From Mesorhizobium amorphae CCNWGS0123 (GTDB lineage: Bacteria > Pseudomonadota > Alphaproteobacteria > Rhizobiales > Rhizobiaceae), in NCBI RefSeq assembly GCF_001686985.1, contig NZ_CP015322.1, positions 806,001 to 870,000 of the forward strand: 64,000 bases of DNA. Direction: 5' to 3'. The position numbers and the translations under genes were made by a program. Of this stretch, positions 10,699 to 19,660 are shown piece after piece; position 1 is the first letter of the stretch; each line of letters starts with the position of its first letter. The notes beneath the pieces were generated by a model that was given only the letters and a program-made list of their open reading frames with translations, had not been told where the DNA came from and did not search any database.

Positions 10699-12108
10699 GC
10701 TAACGGCAAGCTTTTCATTGGGCGGCGCGTGCGGGAACTGCGGGAGGCGAGCAAAGCCACCCAGGCGGTCTTCGCCGAGCGTCTTGGGATTTCGACCAGC
10801 TATCTGAATCAGATAGAAAACAACCAACGGCCCGTGTCAGCCGCCGTGCTTCTTGCGCTCGCCGAGAAATTCCAGGTCGATATTGCTTCGATCGGCGGCA
10901 GTGAGGCAGACCGGCTGCTCTCGGCGCTGAGCGAGGCTCTTGCCGACCCGGTATTCGTCGGTGTTTCTGCTGGATTTCAGGAACTAAAGCTCGTTGCCCA
11001 AAACGCACCGTCTCTCGCTCATGCGTTGATTACCTGCCATCAGGCCTATCGCAGAAACAGCGAGCAGCTTGCCAGCTTCGACGACCAGCTGATCCGAACC
11101 AATGCCTTTGCCGAGCCGACACCCTACGAGGAAGTGCGGGACTTCTTTCATTTTGTTGACAACTACATCGATGAGCTCGACCGGGCGGCCGAGCATCTGG
11201 CCAAGGCCTTGGGCGTGCCCGACCGTGATCTCGGTACGGCATTGGCAGATCATCTGGAACAGCATCATCACGTTCGGCTTGCGCGCGCTGCCAATGGCGA
11301 ACGGGTGATCAGGCGGTTCGACGCTTCCGCTCGCGTGCTGTACCTGAACTCTTACTCGCCCGCATCGACGCGTAGCTTTCAAATGGCATTTCAGATAGGA
11401 GCCCTGGAGCACCGAGCCGAGATCGATGCGATCATGGAGCGCGCGCGGTTCCGGACCTCCGAAGCGGCGGAGATATGCCGGATCGGCCTGCAGAACTACT
11501 TTGCCGGCGCGCTGATGTTGCCCTACCGGCCCTTCTTGGCCGCTGCAAAAGAACTTCGGCACGACCTTCACCTGCTCGCAATGCGCTTCGGCGCGAGCCT
11601 CGAGCAGGTGGCGCATCGCCTGTCGACGTTGCAAAGGCCTCGGATGAAGGGCGTTCCGGTCTTCTTCGCGCGCATCGACCGGGCCGGCAACATCACCAAG
11701 CGCCACAGCGCCGCGAAGTTGCAGTTTGCCCGCTACGGAGCAGCTTGCCCGTTGTGGAACGCTCATCAAGCGTTCGAAACCCCGGGCCGCATGATTTGCC
11801 AGCTGGCCGAGACGCCAGACGGCGTGCGCTATCTCAGTGTCGCCACCGAAATCACCAAGGCTGACGGTGGGTTTGGCGCTCCTCATCGACGCTATGCGAT
11901 CGCGCTCGGTTGCGAGATCTCCGACGCTGGCGATTTCGTCTACGAAGATCGGCTGGATTTTGCCAACGGAACAGCGTTCGAGCCTATCGGCGTTTCATGC
12001 CGCATTTGTGCGCGCATGGATTGCATTCAACGCGCCATTCCGCCGCTCCAGAGCACGATTACGATCGACCATGACCGACGCAGCGAATTGCCGTATACGA
12101 TTTGCTGA
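10696..12108 (+). CDS. XRE-family short-chain fatty acyl regulator (ScfR/RamB type)
   Basis: 470-residue cytoplasmic regulator. An N-terminal helix-turn-helix spans residues 8-62 (RRVRELREASKATQAVFAER, then ISTSYLNQIENNQRPVS). The middle is an IrrE/DUF955-like region and the C-terminal part belongs to the DUF2083 type (EPIGVSCRICARMDC), as in RamB, MccR and PrpR, which sense acyl-CoA or related metabolites. It is divergent from pccB-pccA-bhbA, the usual target of this class. ATG 10696 is preceded by TTTGCAA and no Shine-Dalgarno, so it may be translated from a leaderless or near-leaderless transcript; an in-frame TTG lies at 10690. Control of propionate genes is inferred from context. Confidence 0.88.
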   Translation: MANGKLFIGRRVRELREASKATQAVFAERLGISTSYLNQIENNQRPVSAAVLLALAEKFQVDIASIGGSEADRLLSALSEALADPVFVGVSAGFQELKLVAQNAPSLAHALITCHQAYRRNSEQLASFDDQLIRTNAFAEPTPYEEVRDFFHFVDNYIDELDRAAEHLAKALGVPDRDLGTALADHLEQHHHVRLARAANGERVIRRFDASARVLYLNSYSPASTRSFQMAFQIGALEHRAEIDAIMERARFRTSEAAEICRIGLQNYFAGALMLPYRPFLAAAKELRHDLHLLAMRFGASLEQVAHRLSTLQRPRMKGVPVFFARIDRAGNITKRHSAAKLQFARYGAACPLWNAHQAFETPGRMICQLAETPDGVRYLSVATEITKADGGFGAPHRRYAIALGCEISDAGDFVYEDRLDFANGTAFEPIGVSCRICARMDCIQRAIPPLQSTITIDHDRRSELPYTIC

Positions 12109-12646
12109 TTCGAGTGTGACAGCCGGAAAGTGCCACATTTCCACTCAAGCCGTTTTCCAAGTAGCTGCGGCGCGACAATGAAGCTGTGAGCGCGCATATA
12201 TGTCGTCACGGTGAACTGGAACCGGCAATCGCCATTGGAGCATTGTCGGCAATGCTTCCTCATCGCGGAATGCCACGATCATTTTTTCAACGGTCCGAAT
12301 ATTGGAAAAGGCCGCAAGCATCGTTTCAGGCATTCTCATCTCCTGGGATCACGCCAAAGAATCGCATTCGAATGCTTCATCCGCAACCGAATCGCTGTCA
12401 TTGGTTGATAAAGGCCGTCGCAAAAAACGCGGCGTGGAACGGTGGGCCGAGGAGTTTGCGGAGCCGCCCTGGGTCGACCCCGGCATGCCGACCTATACAC
12501 ATCTTCATTGCGCTCTCGCTGCTAGCCGTGTTTTCGACCCGGTTTGACCGACAGGGCGGCAGAATCGATCTTGATCTGACATAAGCGACCGGTTAGATGT
12601 ATATAGCTTCGCGGGTACGATGGAGACCGGGAATAGCATGTCAGGC
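12109..12646. other. Intergenic stretch, no gene recognised
   Basis: Follows the regulator. Several overlapping open frames of 60-130 codons exist, but their composition is unlike real protein and no family is recognisable. Possibly eroded DNA. Confidence 0.4.
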
Positions 12647-12895
12647 TCATTCGGCGGCCATTGCGTAGAATTTTGGAAGACGGCCCGCCTTGCCCCTCCA
12701 GCGGGAGAGCGGCATGAAGACTATATGGTCAACCACAATGGCGGACTCGGAGAACTTCGCGCTCAAGTAGAGACAGGCATTGTCACCTGAGATGTTGTAG
12801 AAATGAAGATGCAGGACATTGTTCGCGCTTGCGACACCGTGATGCCTTGAGCGAAGTGTCTTGGTCTGACCAAATAACCCACGACAGAGTTCTAA
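12647..12895 (-). other. Unidentified open segment, possible gene remnant
   Basis: An uninterrupted 82-codon minus-strand frame ends at the TGA 12647-12649 with FYNISGDNACLYLSAKFSES and then FMPLSRWRGKAGRLPKFYAM. It has no good start for the full length; one ATG would give only 23 residues. The composition looks protein-like, so it may be the 3' end of a lost gene. It overlaps the leader of the next gene. No family recognised. Confidence 0.25.
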
Positions 12896-12914
12896 TCATC
12901 TGGAGACTTATACG

Positions 12915-14066
12915 ATGCTTGATGAAGCACGATTGAGAGCGCTCGCCCTGCAGGATCGTCTGCGCAGCGAGGGAATTGAACTCGCAATCTTTACCGACGA
13001 GAGTTCAATTGCTTACCTCGCCGGGTTCTGGGGTTATCTCTCCGTCGAATTCGGCCGCCCTACCTTCCTCCTCGTCCGCCCGGACGAGGAGCCTACCGTT
13101 ATCACGCCGCTCATGGAGCATGAGATGGTGTCCAAGATGACGTGGGTCCAAGACGTCCGCGGTTGGGAAGATTCAGGCGCGAACCGTTGGGAAAACGTCC
13201 TGCGTGTGGCTGTCGGCAAGAGGCCCGAGTCCCTTTGGGTCGAATCCAATTTCATTCCGGCGATCGTCCGGAATTTCCTTGACGAGGAATTTGAGGGTAT
13301 CCCCCTGAAGAACATCTCCCGCATTCTCGGCGAGATGCGAATGATCAAATCGGCGGCGGAAATCGAGGTGATGAGACAGGCCGGCCAAATCGCAGGTGCG
13401 ATGATGGCAGCTGCCCACCAGTCACTCGAAGTCGGAGCGCCAGAGTATGAATCCGCTCTTGCTGTTATGGCCGCCGGCACCCGCAAGGCGGCCGGGTTCC
13501 TGACGGCTAAAGGTTGGGAGGCGTTCGTCTCGCCCCTCATCCACAACCTGCAAATCATGCAATCGGGTGCCGATACGTCGATGGTGCATCGCCGTTCGAG
13601 CACCAAACTGCTGGCGAAAGGCGACCCTGTATACTTCTGCTTCTGTAACATGGCACAGTTCAAGCAGTACAAGCTCGGTTTCGACCGAATGTTCTTCGTT
13701 AAGGAGGCGACTGACGAGGCGGTGAAAGTCCAGCAGGCAGCGATCGACGCGCAACAGGCGGCGTTGCGCTCAATCCGCGCCGGTGTCACTGCGGAAAGCG
13801 TCGCGCAGGCTGCCAATGATTGCTACGCGGGGGCTGGCTACACGACTGGCTATCGCACTGGCCGTTCGATCGGGGTCGCGTATCTCGAGGCTCCCGAACT
13901 GAAGGCGGGCGACAAAACGATCCTCAGGCCCGGCATGACCTTTGCGGTCGATGGCGGTATTAGCCTCGACGGTCGTCTCGGCGGACGCATTGGAGACTCG
14001 ATCGTCGTTACCGAGACCGGCTTTGAGTATCTGACCGATTATCCGCGGAAAATCCTCTACTCCTGA
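12915..14066 (+). CDS. M24-fold hydrolase, creatinase/ectoine-hydrolase-like
   Basis: 383 residues: an N-terminal creatinase domain (residues 1-140, with FTDESSIAYLAGFWGYLSVE and FGRPTFLLV) and a C-terminal pita-bread fold from EMRMIKSAAEIEVMRQA onward. Most canonical metal ligands of the aminopeptidase branch are replaced: the expected GHGIG is GRSIG, the Glu of the PGM motif is Asp (RPGMTFAVDGG), and the last Glu site reads RIGDS. It therefore more likely cleaves a non-peptide C-N bond, as creatinase or DoeA/EutD ectoine hydrolase do. It stands at the head of the catabolic island, 122 bp before a P5C-reductase-like gene. The substrate is unknown. Confidence 0.8.
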   Translation: MLDEARLRALALQDRLRSEGIELAIFTDESSIAYLAGFWGYLSVEFGRPTFLLVRPDEEPTVITPLMEHEMVSKMTWVQDVRGWEDSGANRWENVLRVAVGKRPESLWVESNFIPAIVRNFLDEEFEGIPLKNISRILGEMRMIKSAAEIEVMRQAGQIAGAMMAAAHQSLEVGAPEYESALAVMAAGTRKAAGFLTAKGWEAFVSPLIHNLQIMQSGADTSMVHRRSSTKLLAKGDPVYFCFCNMAQFKQYKLGFDRMFFVKEATDEAVKVQQAAIDAQQAALRSIRAGVTAESVAQAANDCYAGAGYTTGYRTGRSIGVAYLEAPELKAGDKTILRPGMTFAVDGGISLDGRLGGRIGDSIVVTETGFEYLTDYPRKILYS

Positions 14067-14188
14067 TCCGATATGATAATGCAGCAGAATCTCGGCAGTC
14101 TTTCGGAGTTGCGCCAAGGGTATTTTCGCCTGAGATGCGGCTCCGTAATGAGCGCTCAGCAGCAGCGTTTTGAGACGGGAGCAGCCAC

Positions 14189-14971
14189 ATGAACATGCCC
14201 ACAATCGGGGTTGTTGGAACCGGAGACTTCGCCGCCTATCTAATTGCCGCCCTGCGAAAGGGCGGCTATCGCGGTCGAATTCTGCTCTCGCCGTACAGCC
14301 GGGCTAAGGCGCAAACGCTTGCCGCCACCTATAGCTGCACCTTAGCCGCGGATAACTCGAGCTTGCTCGCGGAGGCCGACTGGATCCTTCTCGCGGTGCG
14401 GCCCGAACAGCTTGCCAACGCGCTGCCGAATTTGACCCTACGCCCAGGGCAGATCTTAATATCGGCCGTTGCCGGCGTCACAATTGCAGAACTGCATGCG
14501 GCAAAGGGCCACGACATATCCGTGGTCCGCATCATGCCATCGAGTTACATTGAAGCCACCAATGAAGGTCTTATTCCGATATATCCCGCATCTCACGATG
14601 TCGAAGCGGTGCTGGCCGCGGCGGGCAAGGTCGTGACTTTCGATACGGAAGACCAATTCGAACTTGCTATGGCCGGCGCCTGCCTAGCCGGCTGGGCGTA
14701 TCGCTTTATCGCTTCTCTCGAGGCTTGGTTCGTAGTGCACGGGCTTACGCCAGCTCAAGCTCGACTGCTAGTTGCGGGCAATATTGCGGGCGCTACCGGC
14801 TATGCCTTGGCGCGGCGGGATGCCTCTCTTGAGATCGTCTCTGACGGGATCGCAACGCCAGGTACCTACACAAAGGCCGGGCTCGACCATCTTCTCAAAT
14901 CAAAGGCCGCTTTGCCTTGGTTAGAGGCCCTTGATATTGTCTTTACAAAGTTGAAGTCGGCAAAGTCCTGA
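14189..14971 (+). CDS. Pyrroline-5-carboxylate reductase-like oxidoreductase
   Basis: 260 residues with an N-terminal Rossmann fold (IGVVGTGDFAAYLIAALRKG, then WILLAVRPEQL) and the ProC-type C-terminal helices with VRIMPS near residue 115 and the TPGTYTKAGLDHL motif near 230. ProC reduces pyrroline-5-carboxylate to proline with NAD(P)H. Inside this catabolic cluster a related cyclic imine substrate is possible, so I do not assign proC. It lies between the M24 gene and a GntR gene on the same strand, so co-transcription is plausible. Confidence 0.82.
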   Translation: MNMPTIGVVGTGDFAAYLIAALRKGGYRGRILLSPYSRAKAQTLAATYSCTLAADNSSLLAEADWILLAVRPEQLANALPNLTLRPGQILISAVAGVTIAELHAAKGHDISVVRIMPSSYIEATNEGLIPIYPASHDVEAVLAAAGKVVTFDTEDQFELAMAGACLAGWAYRFIASLEAWFVVHGLTPAQARLLVAGNIAGATGYALARRDASLEIVSDGIATPGTYTKAGLDHLLKSKAALPWLEALDIVFTKLKSAKS

Positions 14972-14990
14972 TCAGTAAGGCCACCGCTTG

Positions 14991-15728
14991 ATGGGGCGGG
15001 CGACCGATATGGACGTAGAGCATAGGCTAGGGAACAGAAGGTATGACGATGGGAAATGCGTGACGATGGGCAGCGACGGAGAGGCAAGAAAGGCGACTGC
15101 AACTGAAATACACGATCTGCTCAGAGATCGCATCTGCCTTCTAGAATACCGGCCTGGCGCAATGCTCCGTGAGAACGACATCGCTGGCGAATTCAATGTA
15201 AGTCGGACGCCGGTTCGCGAGGCATTACAGCGACTCTCAATCGGGGGACTGGTGGAGGTGAGGAATGGTATCGGTACTTTTGTCACCACCTTGGATCTGG
15301 AGCAACTGCTAGAGGCCTTCGAGCTCAGGATCGAGATGGCGCGACTATTTGGTCGGCTCGATACACGCAACGCGACGCCAGATGACGTGGCTATTCTGGA
15401 GGCTTTGCTTAAGAGGTCCCAAGTCCTGATGGATAATTTCGATGTTCATGAGCACTGGCATATCAACCACCGACTTCATTTCGCCATCAGCGACCTAGTG
15501 CTTAACAAGACGTTCCTGGACATGTGGCATAATCTCTATTTTAGGGCCGCGAGGGTCTGGTACGATGTGTCTAAGGACCTGTGGCCAGATGCGGTCGGGA
15601 TGTTACAAACGGAGATAACTGAGCTCTTGACGGCAGCACGGGAGAACGACATCGAGGCGATAGGCTACATCAAGCGCAACTACATCAATTTCTGTTGGAA
15701 GCGGATCGTATCAAAGCAGCAGTCATAA
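14991..15728 (+). CDS. GntR-family regulator with FCD ligand domain
   Basis: About 245 residues. Winged helix-turn-helix at residues 30-95 (ATEIHDLLRDRICLLEYRPG, then NDIAGEFNVSRTPVREALQR), then an all-helical FCD effector domain with a candidate metal-site pattern ending HINHRLHFAI. Such proteins usually repress catabolic genes until a small acid binds. It follows the P5C-reductase-like gene by 19 bases. The start is uncertain: ATG 14991 is given, and an ATG or GTG near 15060 would still keep the DNA-binding domain. Likely targets are the neighbouring catabolic genes. Confidence 0.85.
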   Translation: MGRATDMDVEHRLGNRRYDDGKCVTMGSDGEARKATATEIHDLLRDRICLLEYRPGAMLRENDIAGEFNVSRTPVREALQRLSIGGLVEVRNGIGTFVTTLDLEQLLEAFELRIEMARLFGRLDTRNATPDDVAILEALLKRSQVLMDNFDVHEHWHINHRLHFAISDLVLNKTFLDMWHNLYFRAARVWYDVSKDLWPDAVGMLQTEITELLTAARENDIEAIGYIKRNYINFCWKRIVSKQQS

Positions 15729-15836
15729 CCTTGGTTATACATCGGCAGTACTCTGCCCGTTTAAAAATAAGAGCCTAGAATTTCTTCCTGAGCCCACATA
15801 GATCATAGATCCCTGCGCCGTGAAGCTTTGTTTTCG

Positions 15837-16631
15837 TTAAGTATCGAATTGCCCGCCGGCCGCCTCCATCGCGTCCAGCCGGGCTAGCACTACAGCCAAA
15901 TGCGATTTGTGCACGGTGGCAACCAAACGAACATCCCGTAGTTCGAGACTTCTTCGTATCATGCGCAGCTCATCGAGCAGGTCTTCCACTTGCTGACGGA
16001 AATCCATCTTTTCGAGAAGCAAAAACCAGAACCTTGCGGATTGGAAGAACAACATATCGTTGAAGTTCTTGAGCGGCCCATTGCTGCTCAGACTATGCAG
16101 AATTCCATGCATGCGGATGTTTATTTCTGCGAACTGGCGTTTGTCCGTGCTATCTAGAAGTTCCCGGCAAGCTCCCTCCAGCTCTTGAACTTCGCCGAGG
16201 ATCTCGTCAGTAACGGGAAGTGGTGAAGACTCCGCCATGGCGTCCATCAACCGCATACGAACGATGTATATATCGCGCATGGAGCTCAAATCGATGGACG
16301 TGACTTCAGTACCGTTGCCGTGCTGGCTTACGATCAGACCGTCGTACTCCAGGCGTTGCAAGACCGTACGCAGAGGCGTCCGACTGACGCCGAATTCGGA
16401 CGCAAGGTCCCTTTCATTCAGGCGGCTACCAGGTGGGTAGTCGAGGAGACAAATCCGGCGACGTAACTCGAGGTAGATCTCGTGTTTGGTCATCCTGCCG
16501 GCAAGTTGCCTCTCGCCTTCCGAGGTTGCGTCTTGACCTTCTGGAAATGACAAGGCGCTTTCGCTGGTAGATGCAAGTGAGCCGTGGCGTGTCATCGATC
16601 GCTTTCTCGGAAGGTTGCAGTCGCGTAGCAT
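15837..16631 (-). CDS. GntR-family regulator with FCD ligand domain
   Basis: 264 residues. A poorly conserved 45-residue N-terminal tail precedes the winged helix-turn-helix (EIYLELRRRICLLDYPPGSR, then RDLASEFGVSRTPLRTVLQR) and a C-terminal helical FCD domain with INIRMHGILHSL. It is the last gene of the ABC-transporter operon; its ATG at 16631 overlaps the preceding stop by one base (TGATG), so it is translationally coupled to the dehydrogenase. Autogenous control through the GGTATACC palindromes at the operon head is a reasonable guess. Confidence 0.87.
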   Translation of the reverse strand: MLRDCNLPRKRSMTRHGSLASTSESALSFPEGQDATSEGERQLAGRMTKHEIYLELRRRICLLDYPPGSRLNERDLASEFGVSRTPLRTVLQRLEYDGLIVSQHGNGTEVTSIDLSSMRDIYIVRMRLMDAMAESSPLPVTDEILGEVQELEGACRELLDSTDKRQFAEINIRMHGILHSLSSNGPLKNFNDMLFFQSARFWFLLLEKMDFRQQVEDLLDELRMIRRSLELRDVRLVATVHKSHLAVVLARLDAMEAAGGQFDT

Positions 16632-17434
16632 CAAGTTCCAATGCGCAAAGCTGCGTACGTTTGACGTAAGAACGCTATAACGCTCTGCGAGGTTATACGG
16701 CCAGTAGCCGGATTCTCTTCGCTTGGCCTATTTTGTATCGACATGGAAAAATTGGAACTGTCGGATTCCACATCTACGGTGTGAGTATTGAACTCCAAAT
16801 CTGGATCTGCCCAAATTTCCATCTGCGTGCGGTCCGGCCCCAGGCCGGCAAGGCTAAGCGCGGCAGCGACATTCACATTGGCCGGAAATTCCTTCGCCAC
16901 TTCGCTCACCGTTCCTTTTAAAACGCAAACCGCTTCCGCAAGGTTTTCTAGATTCAACCCTTTGCGAATAACATATGGTGCGGTTGCAAGGCTTCTAGGT
17001 GGTTTTCGGGTATGGATCTTCACCGCGTAGATCTCACCCACGGCAACAGCTTTTAGGGCATCGAGCCCCAGCATCGCGCCCGACGGGATCACAATCCGCC
17101 CTCCAGTGCGGCGTGCGAGGTCCACAAGATCTTCCCTGCCGAGGAGTTGACTGGCAGACATGGCTAACAGGGTCTTCCCGGCGCTAAGGACAGGCAGCGC
17201 GACCGCGTCGAACATGTGTGGCGGGAGGCACTCCAAAACTGCATCGCATTTGGTAGCCAACTCCTCAAACGAGACGCAAGGAACACTTCTGTTCAAGGTG
17301 GCATCGAACGCCGCCGCGCGCTCCGGGCTACGCGCCGAAAAAGCGACTAATTTCCACCCAAACACTTCTCCCCGGTCGAGCGCATGAGCCACCGAGGAGC
17401 CGATGGCGCCGATCCCGGCTATTCCAATCCTCAT
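16631..17434 (-). CDS. Aspartate dehydrogenase-like NAD(P) oxidoreductase
   Basis: 267 residues. N-terminal Rossmann domain (MRIGIAGIGAIGSSVAHALD) and the NadX-like catalytic domain with GRIVIPSGAMLGLDAL, TRKPPRSL and FPANVNVAAALSLAGLGPDR, the last typical of L-aspartate dehydrogenases. NadX makes iminoaspartate or interconverts aspartate and oxaloacetate plus ammonia. In this transport and catabolism operon, a role in deaminating an amino acid product is more likely than NAD biosynthesis. The start is ATG 17434; an in-frame TTG at 17452 would overlap the ATPase gene. Confidence 0.8.
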   Translation of the reverse strand: MRIGIAGIGAIGSSVAHALDRGEVFGWKLVAFSARSPERAAAFDATLNRSVPCVSFEELATKCDAVLECLPPHMFDAVALPVLSAGKTLLAMSASQLLGREDLVDLARRTGGRIVIPSGAMLGLDALKAVAVGEIYAVKIHTRKPPRSLATAPYVIRKGLNLENLAEAVCVLKGTVSEVAKEFPANVNVAAALSLAGLGPDRTQMEIWADPDLEFNTHTVDVESDSSNFSMSIQNRPSEENPATGRITSQSVIAFLRQTYAALRIGT

Positions 17435-17448
17435 ATGAGCTTCGCTTT

Positions 17449-18264
17449 TCAATCTGCCGCTTTTACGGCGCTTAAGAACTGCTGTGTTCTTTTGCTTTTG
17501 GGGTTAGAAAATAGCTCATCGGGACTGTCTTGTTCCTCGATCTTTCCACCAAAGAAGAAGCACACGCGGTCGGAAATATCACGAGCGAACCCCATTTGAT
17601 GCGTGACCATAAGCATCGTAAGACTATGCCTTGTTGTTAGATCCCTAATGACGTTTGTAACCTCTCCGATTACCTCGGGATCAAGTGCGGACGTCACTTC
17701 GTCGAATAACATCACCTTAGGCCTCATCGCCAAGGCCCTGGCAATCGCTACGCGCTGTTGTTGTCCACCCGAGAGCCGGGAGGGATGTTGGTCCTTCTTA
17801 TCGATCATGCCAACCATCATGAGAAGCTCTTCAGCGCGCTCTCGTGCCTCGCGGCCCGAGAGACCCAAGACTTGAACCGGACCTTCCATGCAGTTCTGTA
17901 GCGCGGTCATGTGCGGAAATAAGTTGAAGTGCTGAAAGCACATCCCAATCGAGGATCGTGCCTTGCGCAGGTATCTTGCATCCGCCGGCACCAGCGCGCC
18001 GTTCTTTGGCATGTGAGTGAGCGGTTTGCCATCGACATAGATCACACCGCCGCCGATTGTCTCAAGAGTCATCAGCATGCGTAAAACGGTCGTTTTTCCG
18101 GATCCTGACGGTCCAATGATTGTGACCATCTCATTTGGTGAGATGTCCAGGTTCAGATTGTCCAGAACGATCAGCTCACCATAGCTTTTTCGGACGTTCA
18201 GGAACCTAACCATCGGAATATCTGGTCCGGTCAGTTCCAAGGGGTATGATGTGAGATCTTCCAT
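17449..18264 (-). CDS. Amino-acid-type ABC transporter ATP-binding protein (EhuA-like)
   Basis: 271 residues. Walker A GPSGSGKTT near residue 52, signature LSGGQQQRVAIARALAM, Walker B VMLFDEVTSALDPE and a switch His in MVTHQMG. It belongs to the HisP/GlnQ group that powers polar amino acid and ectoine uptake. Its ATG at 18264 overlaps the permease stop (TAATG). Its place in the operon pairs it with two permeases and an EhuB-like binding protein. Confidence 0.93.
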   Translation of the reverse strand: MEDLTSYPLELTGPDIPMVRFLNVRKSYGELIVLDNLNLDISPNEMVTIIGPSGSGKTTVLRMLMTLETIGGGVIYVDGKPLTHMPKNGALVPADARYLRKARSSIGMCFQHFNLFPHMTALQNCMEGPVQVLGLSGREARERAEELLMMVGMIDKKDQHPSRLSGGQQQRVAIARALAMRPKVMLFDEVTSALDPEVIGEVTNVIRDLTTRHSLTMLMVTHQMGFARDISDRVCFFFGGKIEEQDSPDELFSNPKSKRTQQFLSAVKAAD

Positions 18265-18929
18265 TATTCCATTCCTAACTTACGGCGAATCCAGCCTTCG
18301 AACCCACGGATGGCGCTTGCGGCGGTCAGTGAAATGATCAGGAAAATGACGCCCACAATTGTATAAGGCTCAAGGTACCGGTAGTTTTGACCACCTACGG
18401 CATTGGCCGCCTGCATCAATTCTTCGACACCAATAACCGAGAGCATAGGCGTATCCTTGAAAATGCTGACCAGGTAGTTTCCCATTCCGGCAATTGACGG
18501 CGGGATAGCCTGGGGCAGAATAATTCGCCTATAGGATTGCGCCATCGTCAGATTGATCGCGGTGCACGCCTCCCATTGCCCCTTGGGAATCGATTCGATG
18601 CCACCCCGGTAGACCTCCGAAAGGTAGGCAGCGTAGTGCAAGCCGATAGCGATCATACCCGCTACCCATGGACTCAGCCAAAGTCCGTATTCTGGTCCAA
18701 CATAGTAGACGAAGAAAATCTGCAGGATGAGCGGAGTTGAGCGAATGAACTCGACCACCTCCCGGACTATGAATGTCAGAGATCGAAATGGTGTCCGTTG
18801 AGCAAGTGCAAACAAGAGACCAATCACAGCTGCAATGACGTATCCGATGCCTGCCGCCATAAGCGTGTTGACAGTAGCCCATAGCATCTTGGGCAGGATT
18901 TCGGCGGTGAATTCCCAATCCCACTGCAT
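18264..18929 (-). CDS. Amino-acid-type ABC transporter permease (EhuD-like)
   Basis: 221-residue inner-membrane permease of the HisM/GlnP type with about five hydrophobic spans. It has an N-terminal TVNTLMAAGIGYVIAAVIGL segment, the conserved EFIRSTPLILQIFFVYY, and the cytoplasmic EAA-type loop around QWEACTAINLTMAQSYRRII. It starts 3 bases after the first permease stop and is coupled to the ATPase. It probably forms a heterodimer with the other permease. Confidence 0.92.
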   Translation of the reverse strand: MQWDWEFTAEILPKMLWATVNTLMAAGIGYVIAAVIGLLFALAQRTPFRSLTFIVREVVEFIRSTPLILQIFFVYYVGPEYGLWLSPWVAGMIAIGLHYAAYLSEVYRGGIESIPKGQWEACTAINLTMAQSYRRIILPQAIPPSIAGMGNYLVSIFKDTPMLSVIGVEELMQAANAVGGQNYRYLEPYTIVGVIFLIISLTAASAIRGFEGWIRRKLGME

Positions 18930-18932
18930 CGT

Positions 18933-19598
18933 CTAAGCCCTCCCCATCCGGCGAGCCATGATTTTTTCGAGACGGCGCATACAGGGCGTGATGAGAAAAC
19001 GGGCGGAGACATAGTAGATGATCAGGGCTGTGCCGAACGTCCATGTGGAGAGGTAGGTTGAATTGTTCAGCTCGCGTGCTTGAAACATGAGATCGGGAAC
19101 TGCTATCAGCCCGACCAGCGCCGTGCTTTTTAGCAGCTCGATTGCCAGGTTCCCCCAGGCCGGCAGCATGGTTGCGATAGCCTGCGGAATGATAATCCTT
19201 CGCATGCGTTTGGCTGGCGACAGCGACAGCGCGTAAGAGGCTTCCCACTGACCACGCGGCACGGACAATATGGCCCCGCGAACGAGCTCAGCGCCGTATG
19301 CGCCGAGATTCAGTCCGACGGCAAGAAACCCGGTCAGAAAATTGTTCAAAGTAATGCCAAAGAGCGGTAAAACATAAAAGAGCCAAAAAAGCTGAACAAG
19401 AAGCGAGGTGCCGCGAAAAAACTCCACGTAGGCTATAGCAAAACTTTTCACGACTGTATTGGACGACAGCATGACAAGGCCGAAAACGTGTGCAATTACG
19501 GCTGCCAACGCCAGGGAACAAAAAAATTGTACGCCGGTTATGAGCGCTCCATCGATAAAACGACTTCCGTGCTCGGATAGAAAAGAGATGTATGACAT
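18933..19598 (-). CDS. Amino-acid-type ABC transporter permease (EhuC-like)
   Basis: 221-residue permease with about five membrane segments, the motif EFFRGTSLLVQLFWLFYVLP, and the ATPase-contact loop QWEASYALSLSPAKRMRRII. It lies 62 bases after the binding-protein gene and 3 bases before the second permease. Together these genes form a high-affinity importer; resemblance to EhuC is inferred from the neighbouring EhuB-like protein. Confidence 0.92.
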   Translation of the reverse strand: MSYISFLSEHGSRFIDGALITGVQFFCSLALAAVIAHVFGLVMLSSNTVVKSFAIAYVEFFRGTSLLVQLFWLFYVLPLFGITLNNFLTGFLAVGLNLGAYGAELVRGAILSVPRGQWEASYALSLSPAKRMRRIIIPQAIATMLPAWGNLAIELLKSTALVGLIAVPDLMFQARELNNSTYLSTWTFGTALIIYYVSARFLITPCMRRLEKIMARRMGRA

Positions 19599-19660
19599 AG
19601 AAACTCACTTCGGCCGTGTTGACGAGCTGCGCCCATGGCAGCTCGTCAACTGTCTGGTTG

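Noticed and set aside
9038..10807. 589-codon plus-strand open frame
   Set aside because: It lies antisense to pccB; the composition is His/Arg-rich with no fold. A GC-rich codon shadow.
12915..14066. Calling the M24 protein an Xaa-Pro peptidase
   Set aside because: Most metal ligands of that class are replaced.
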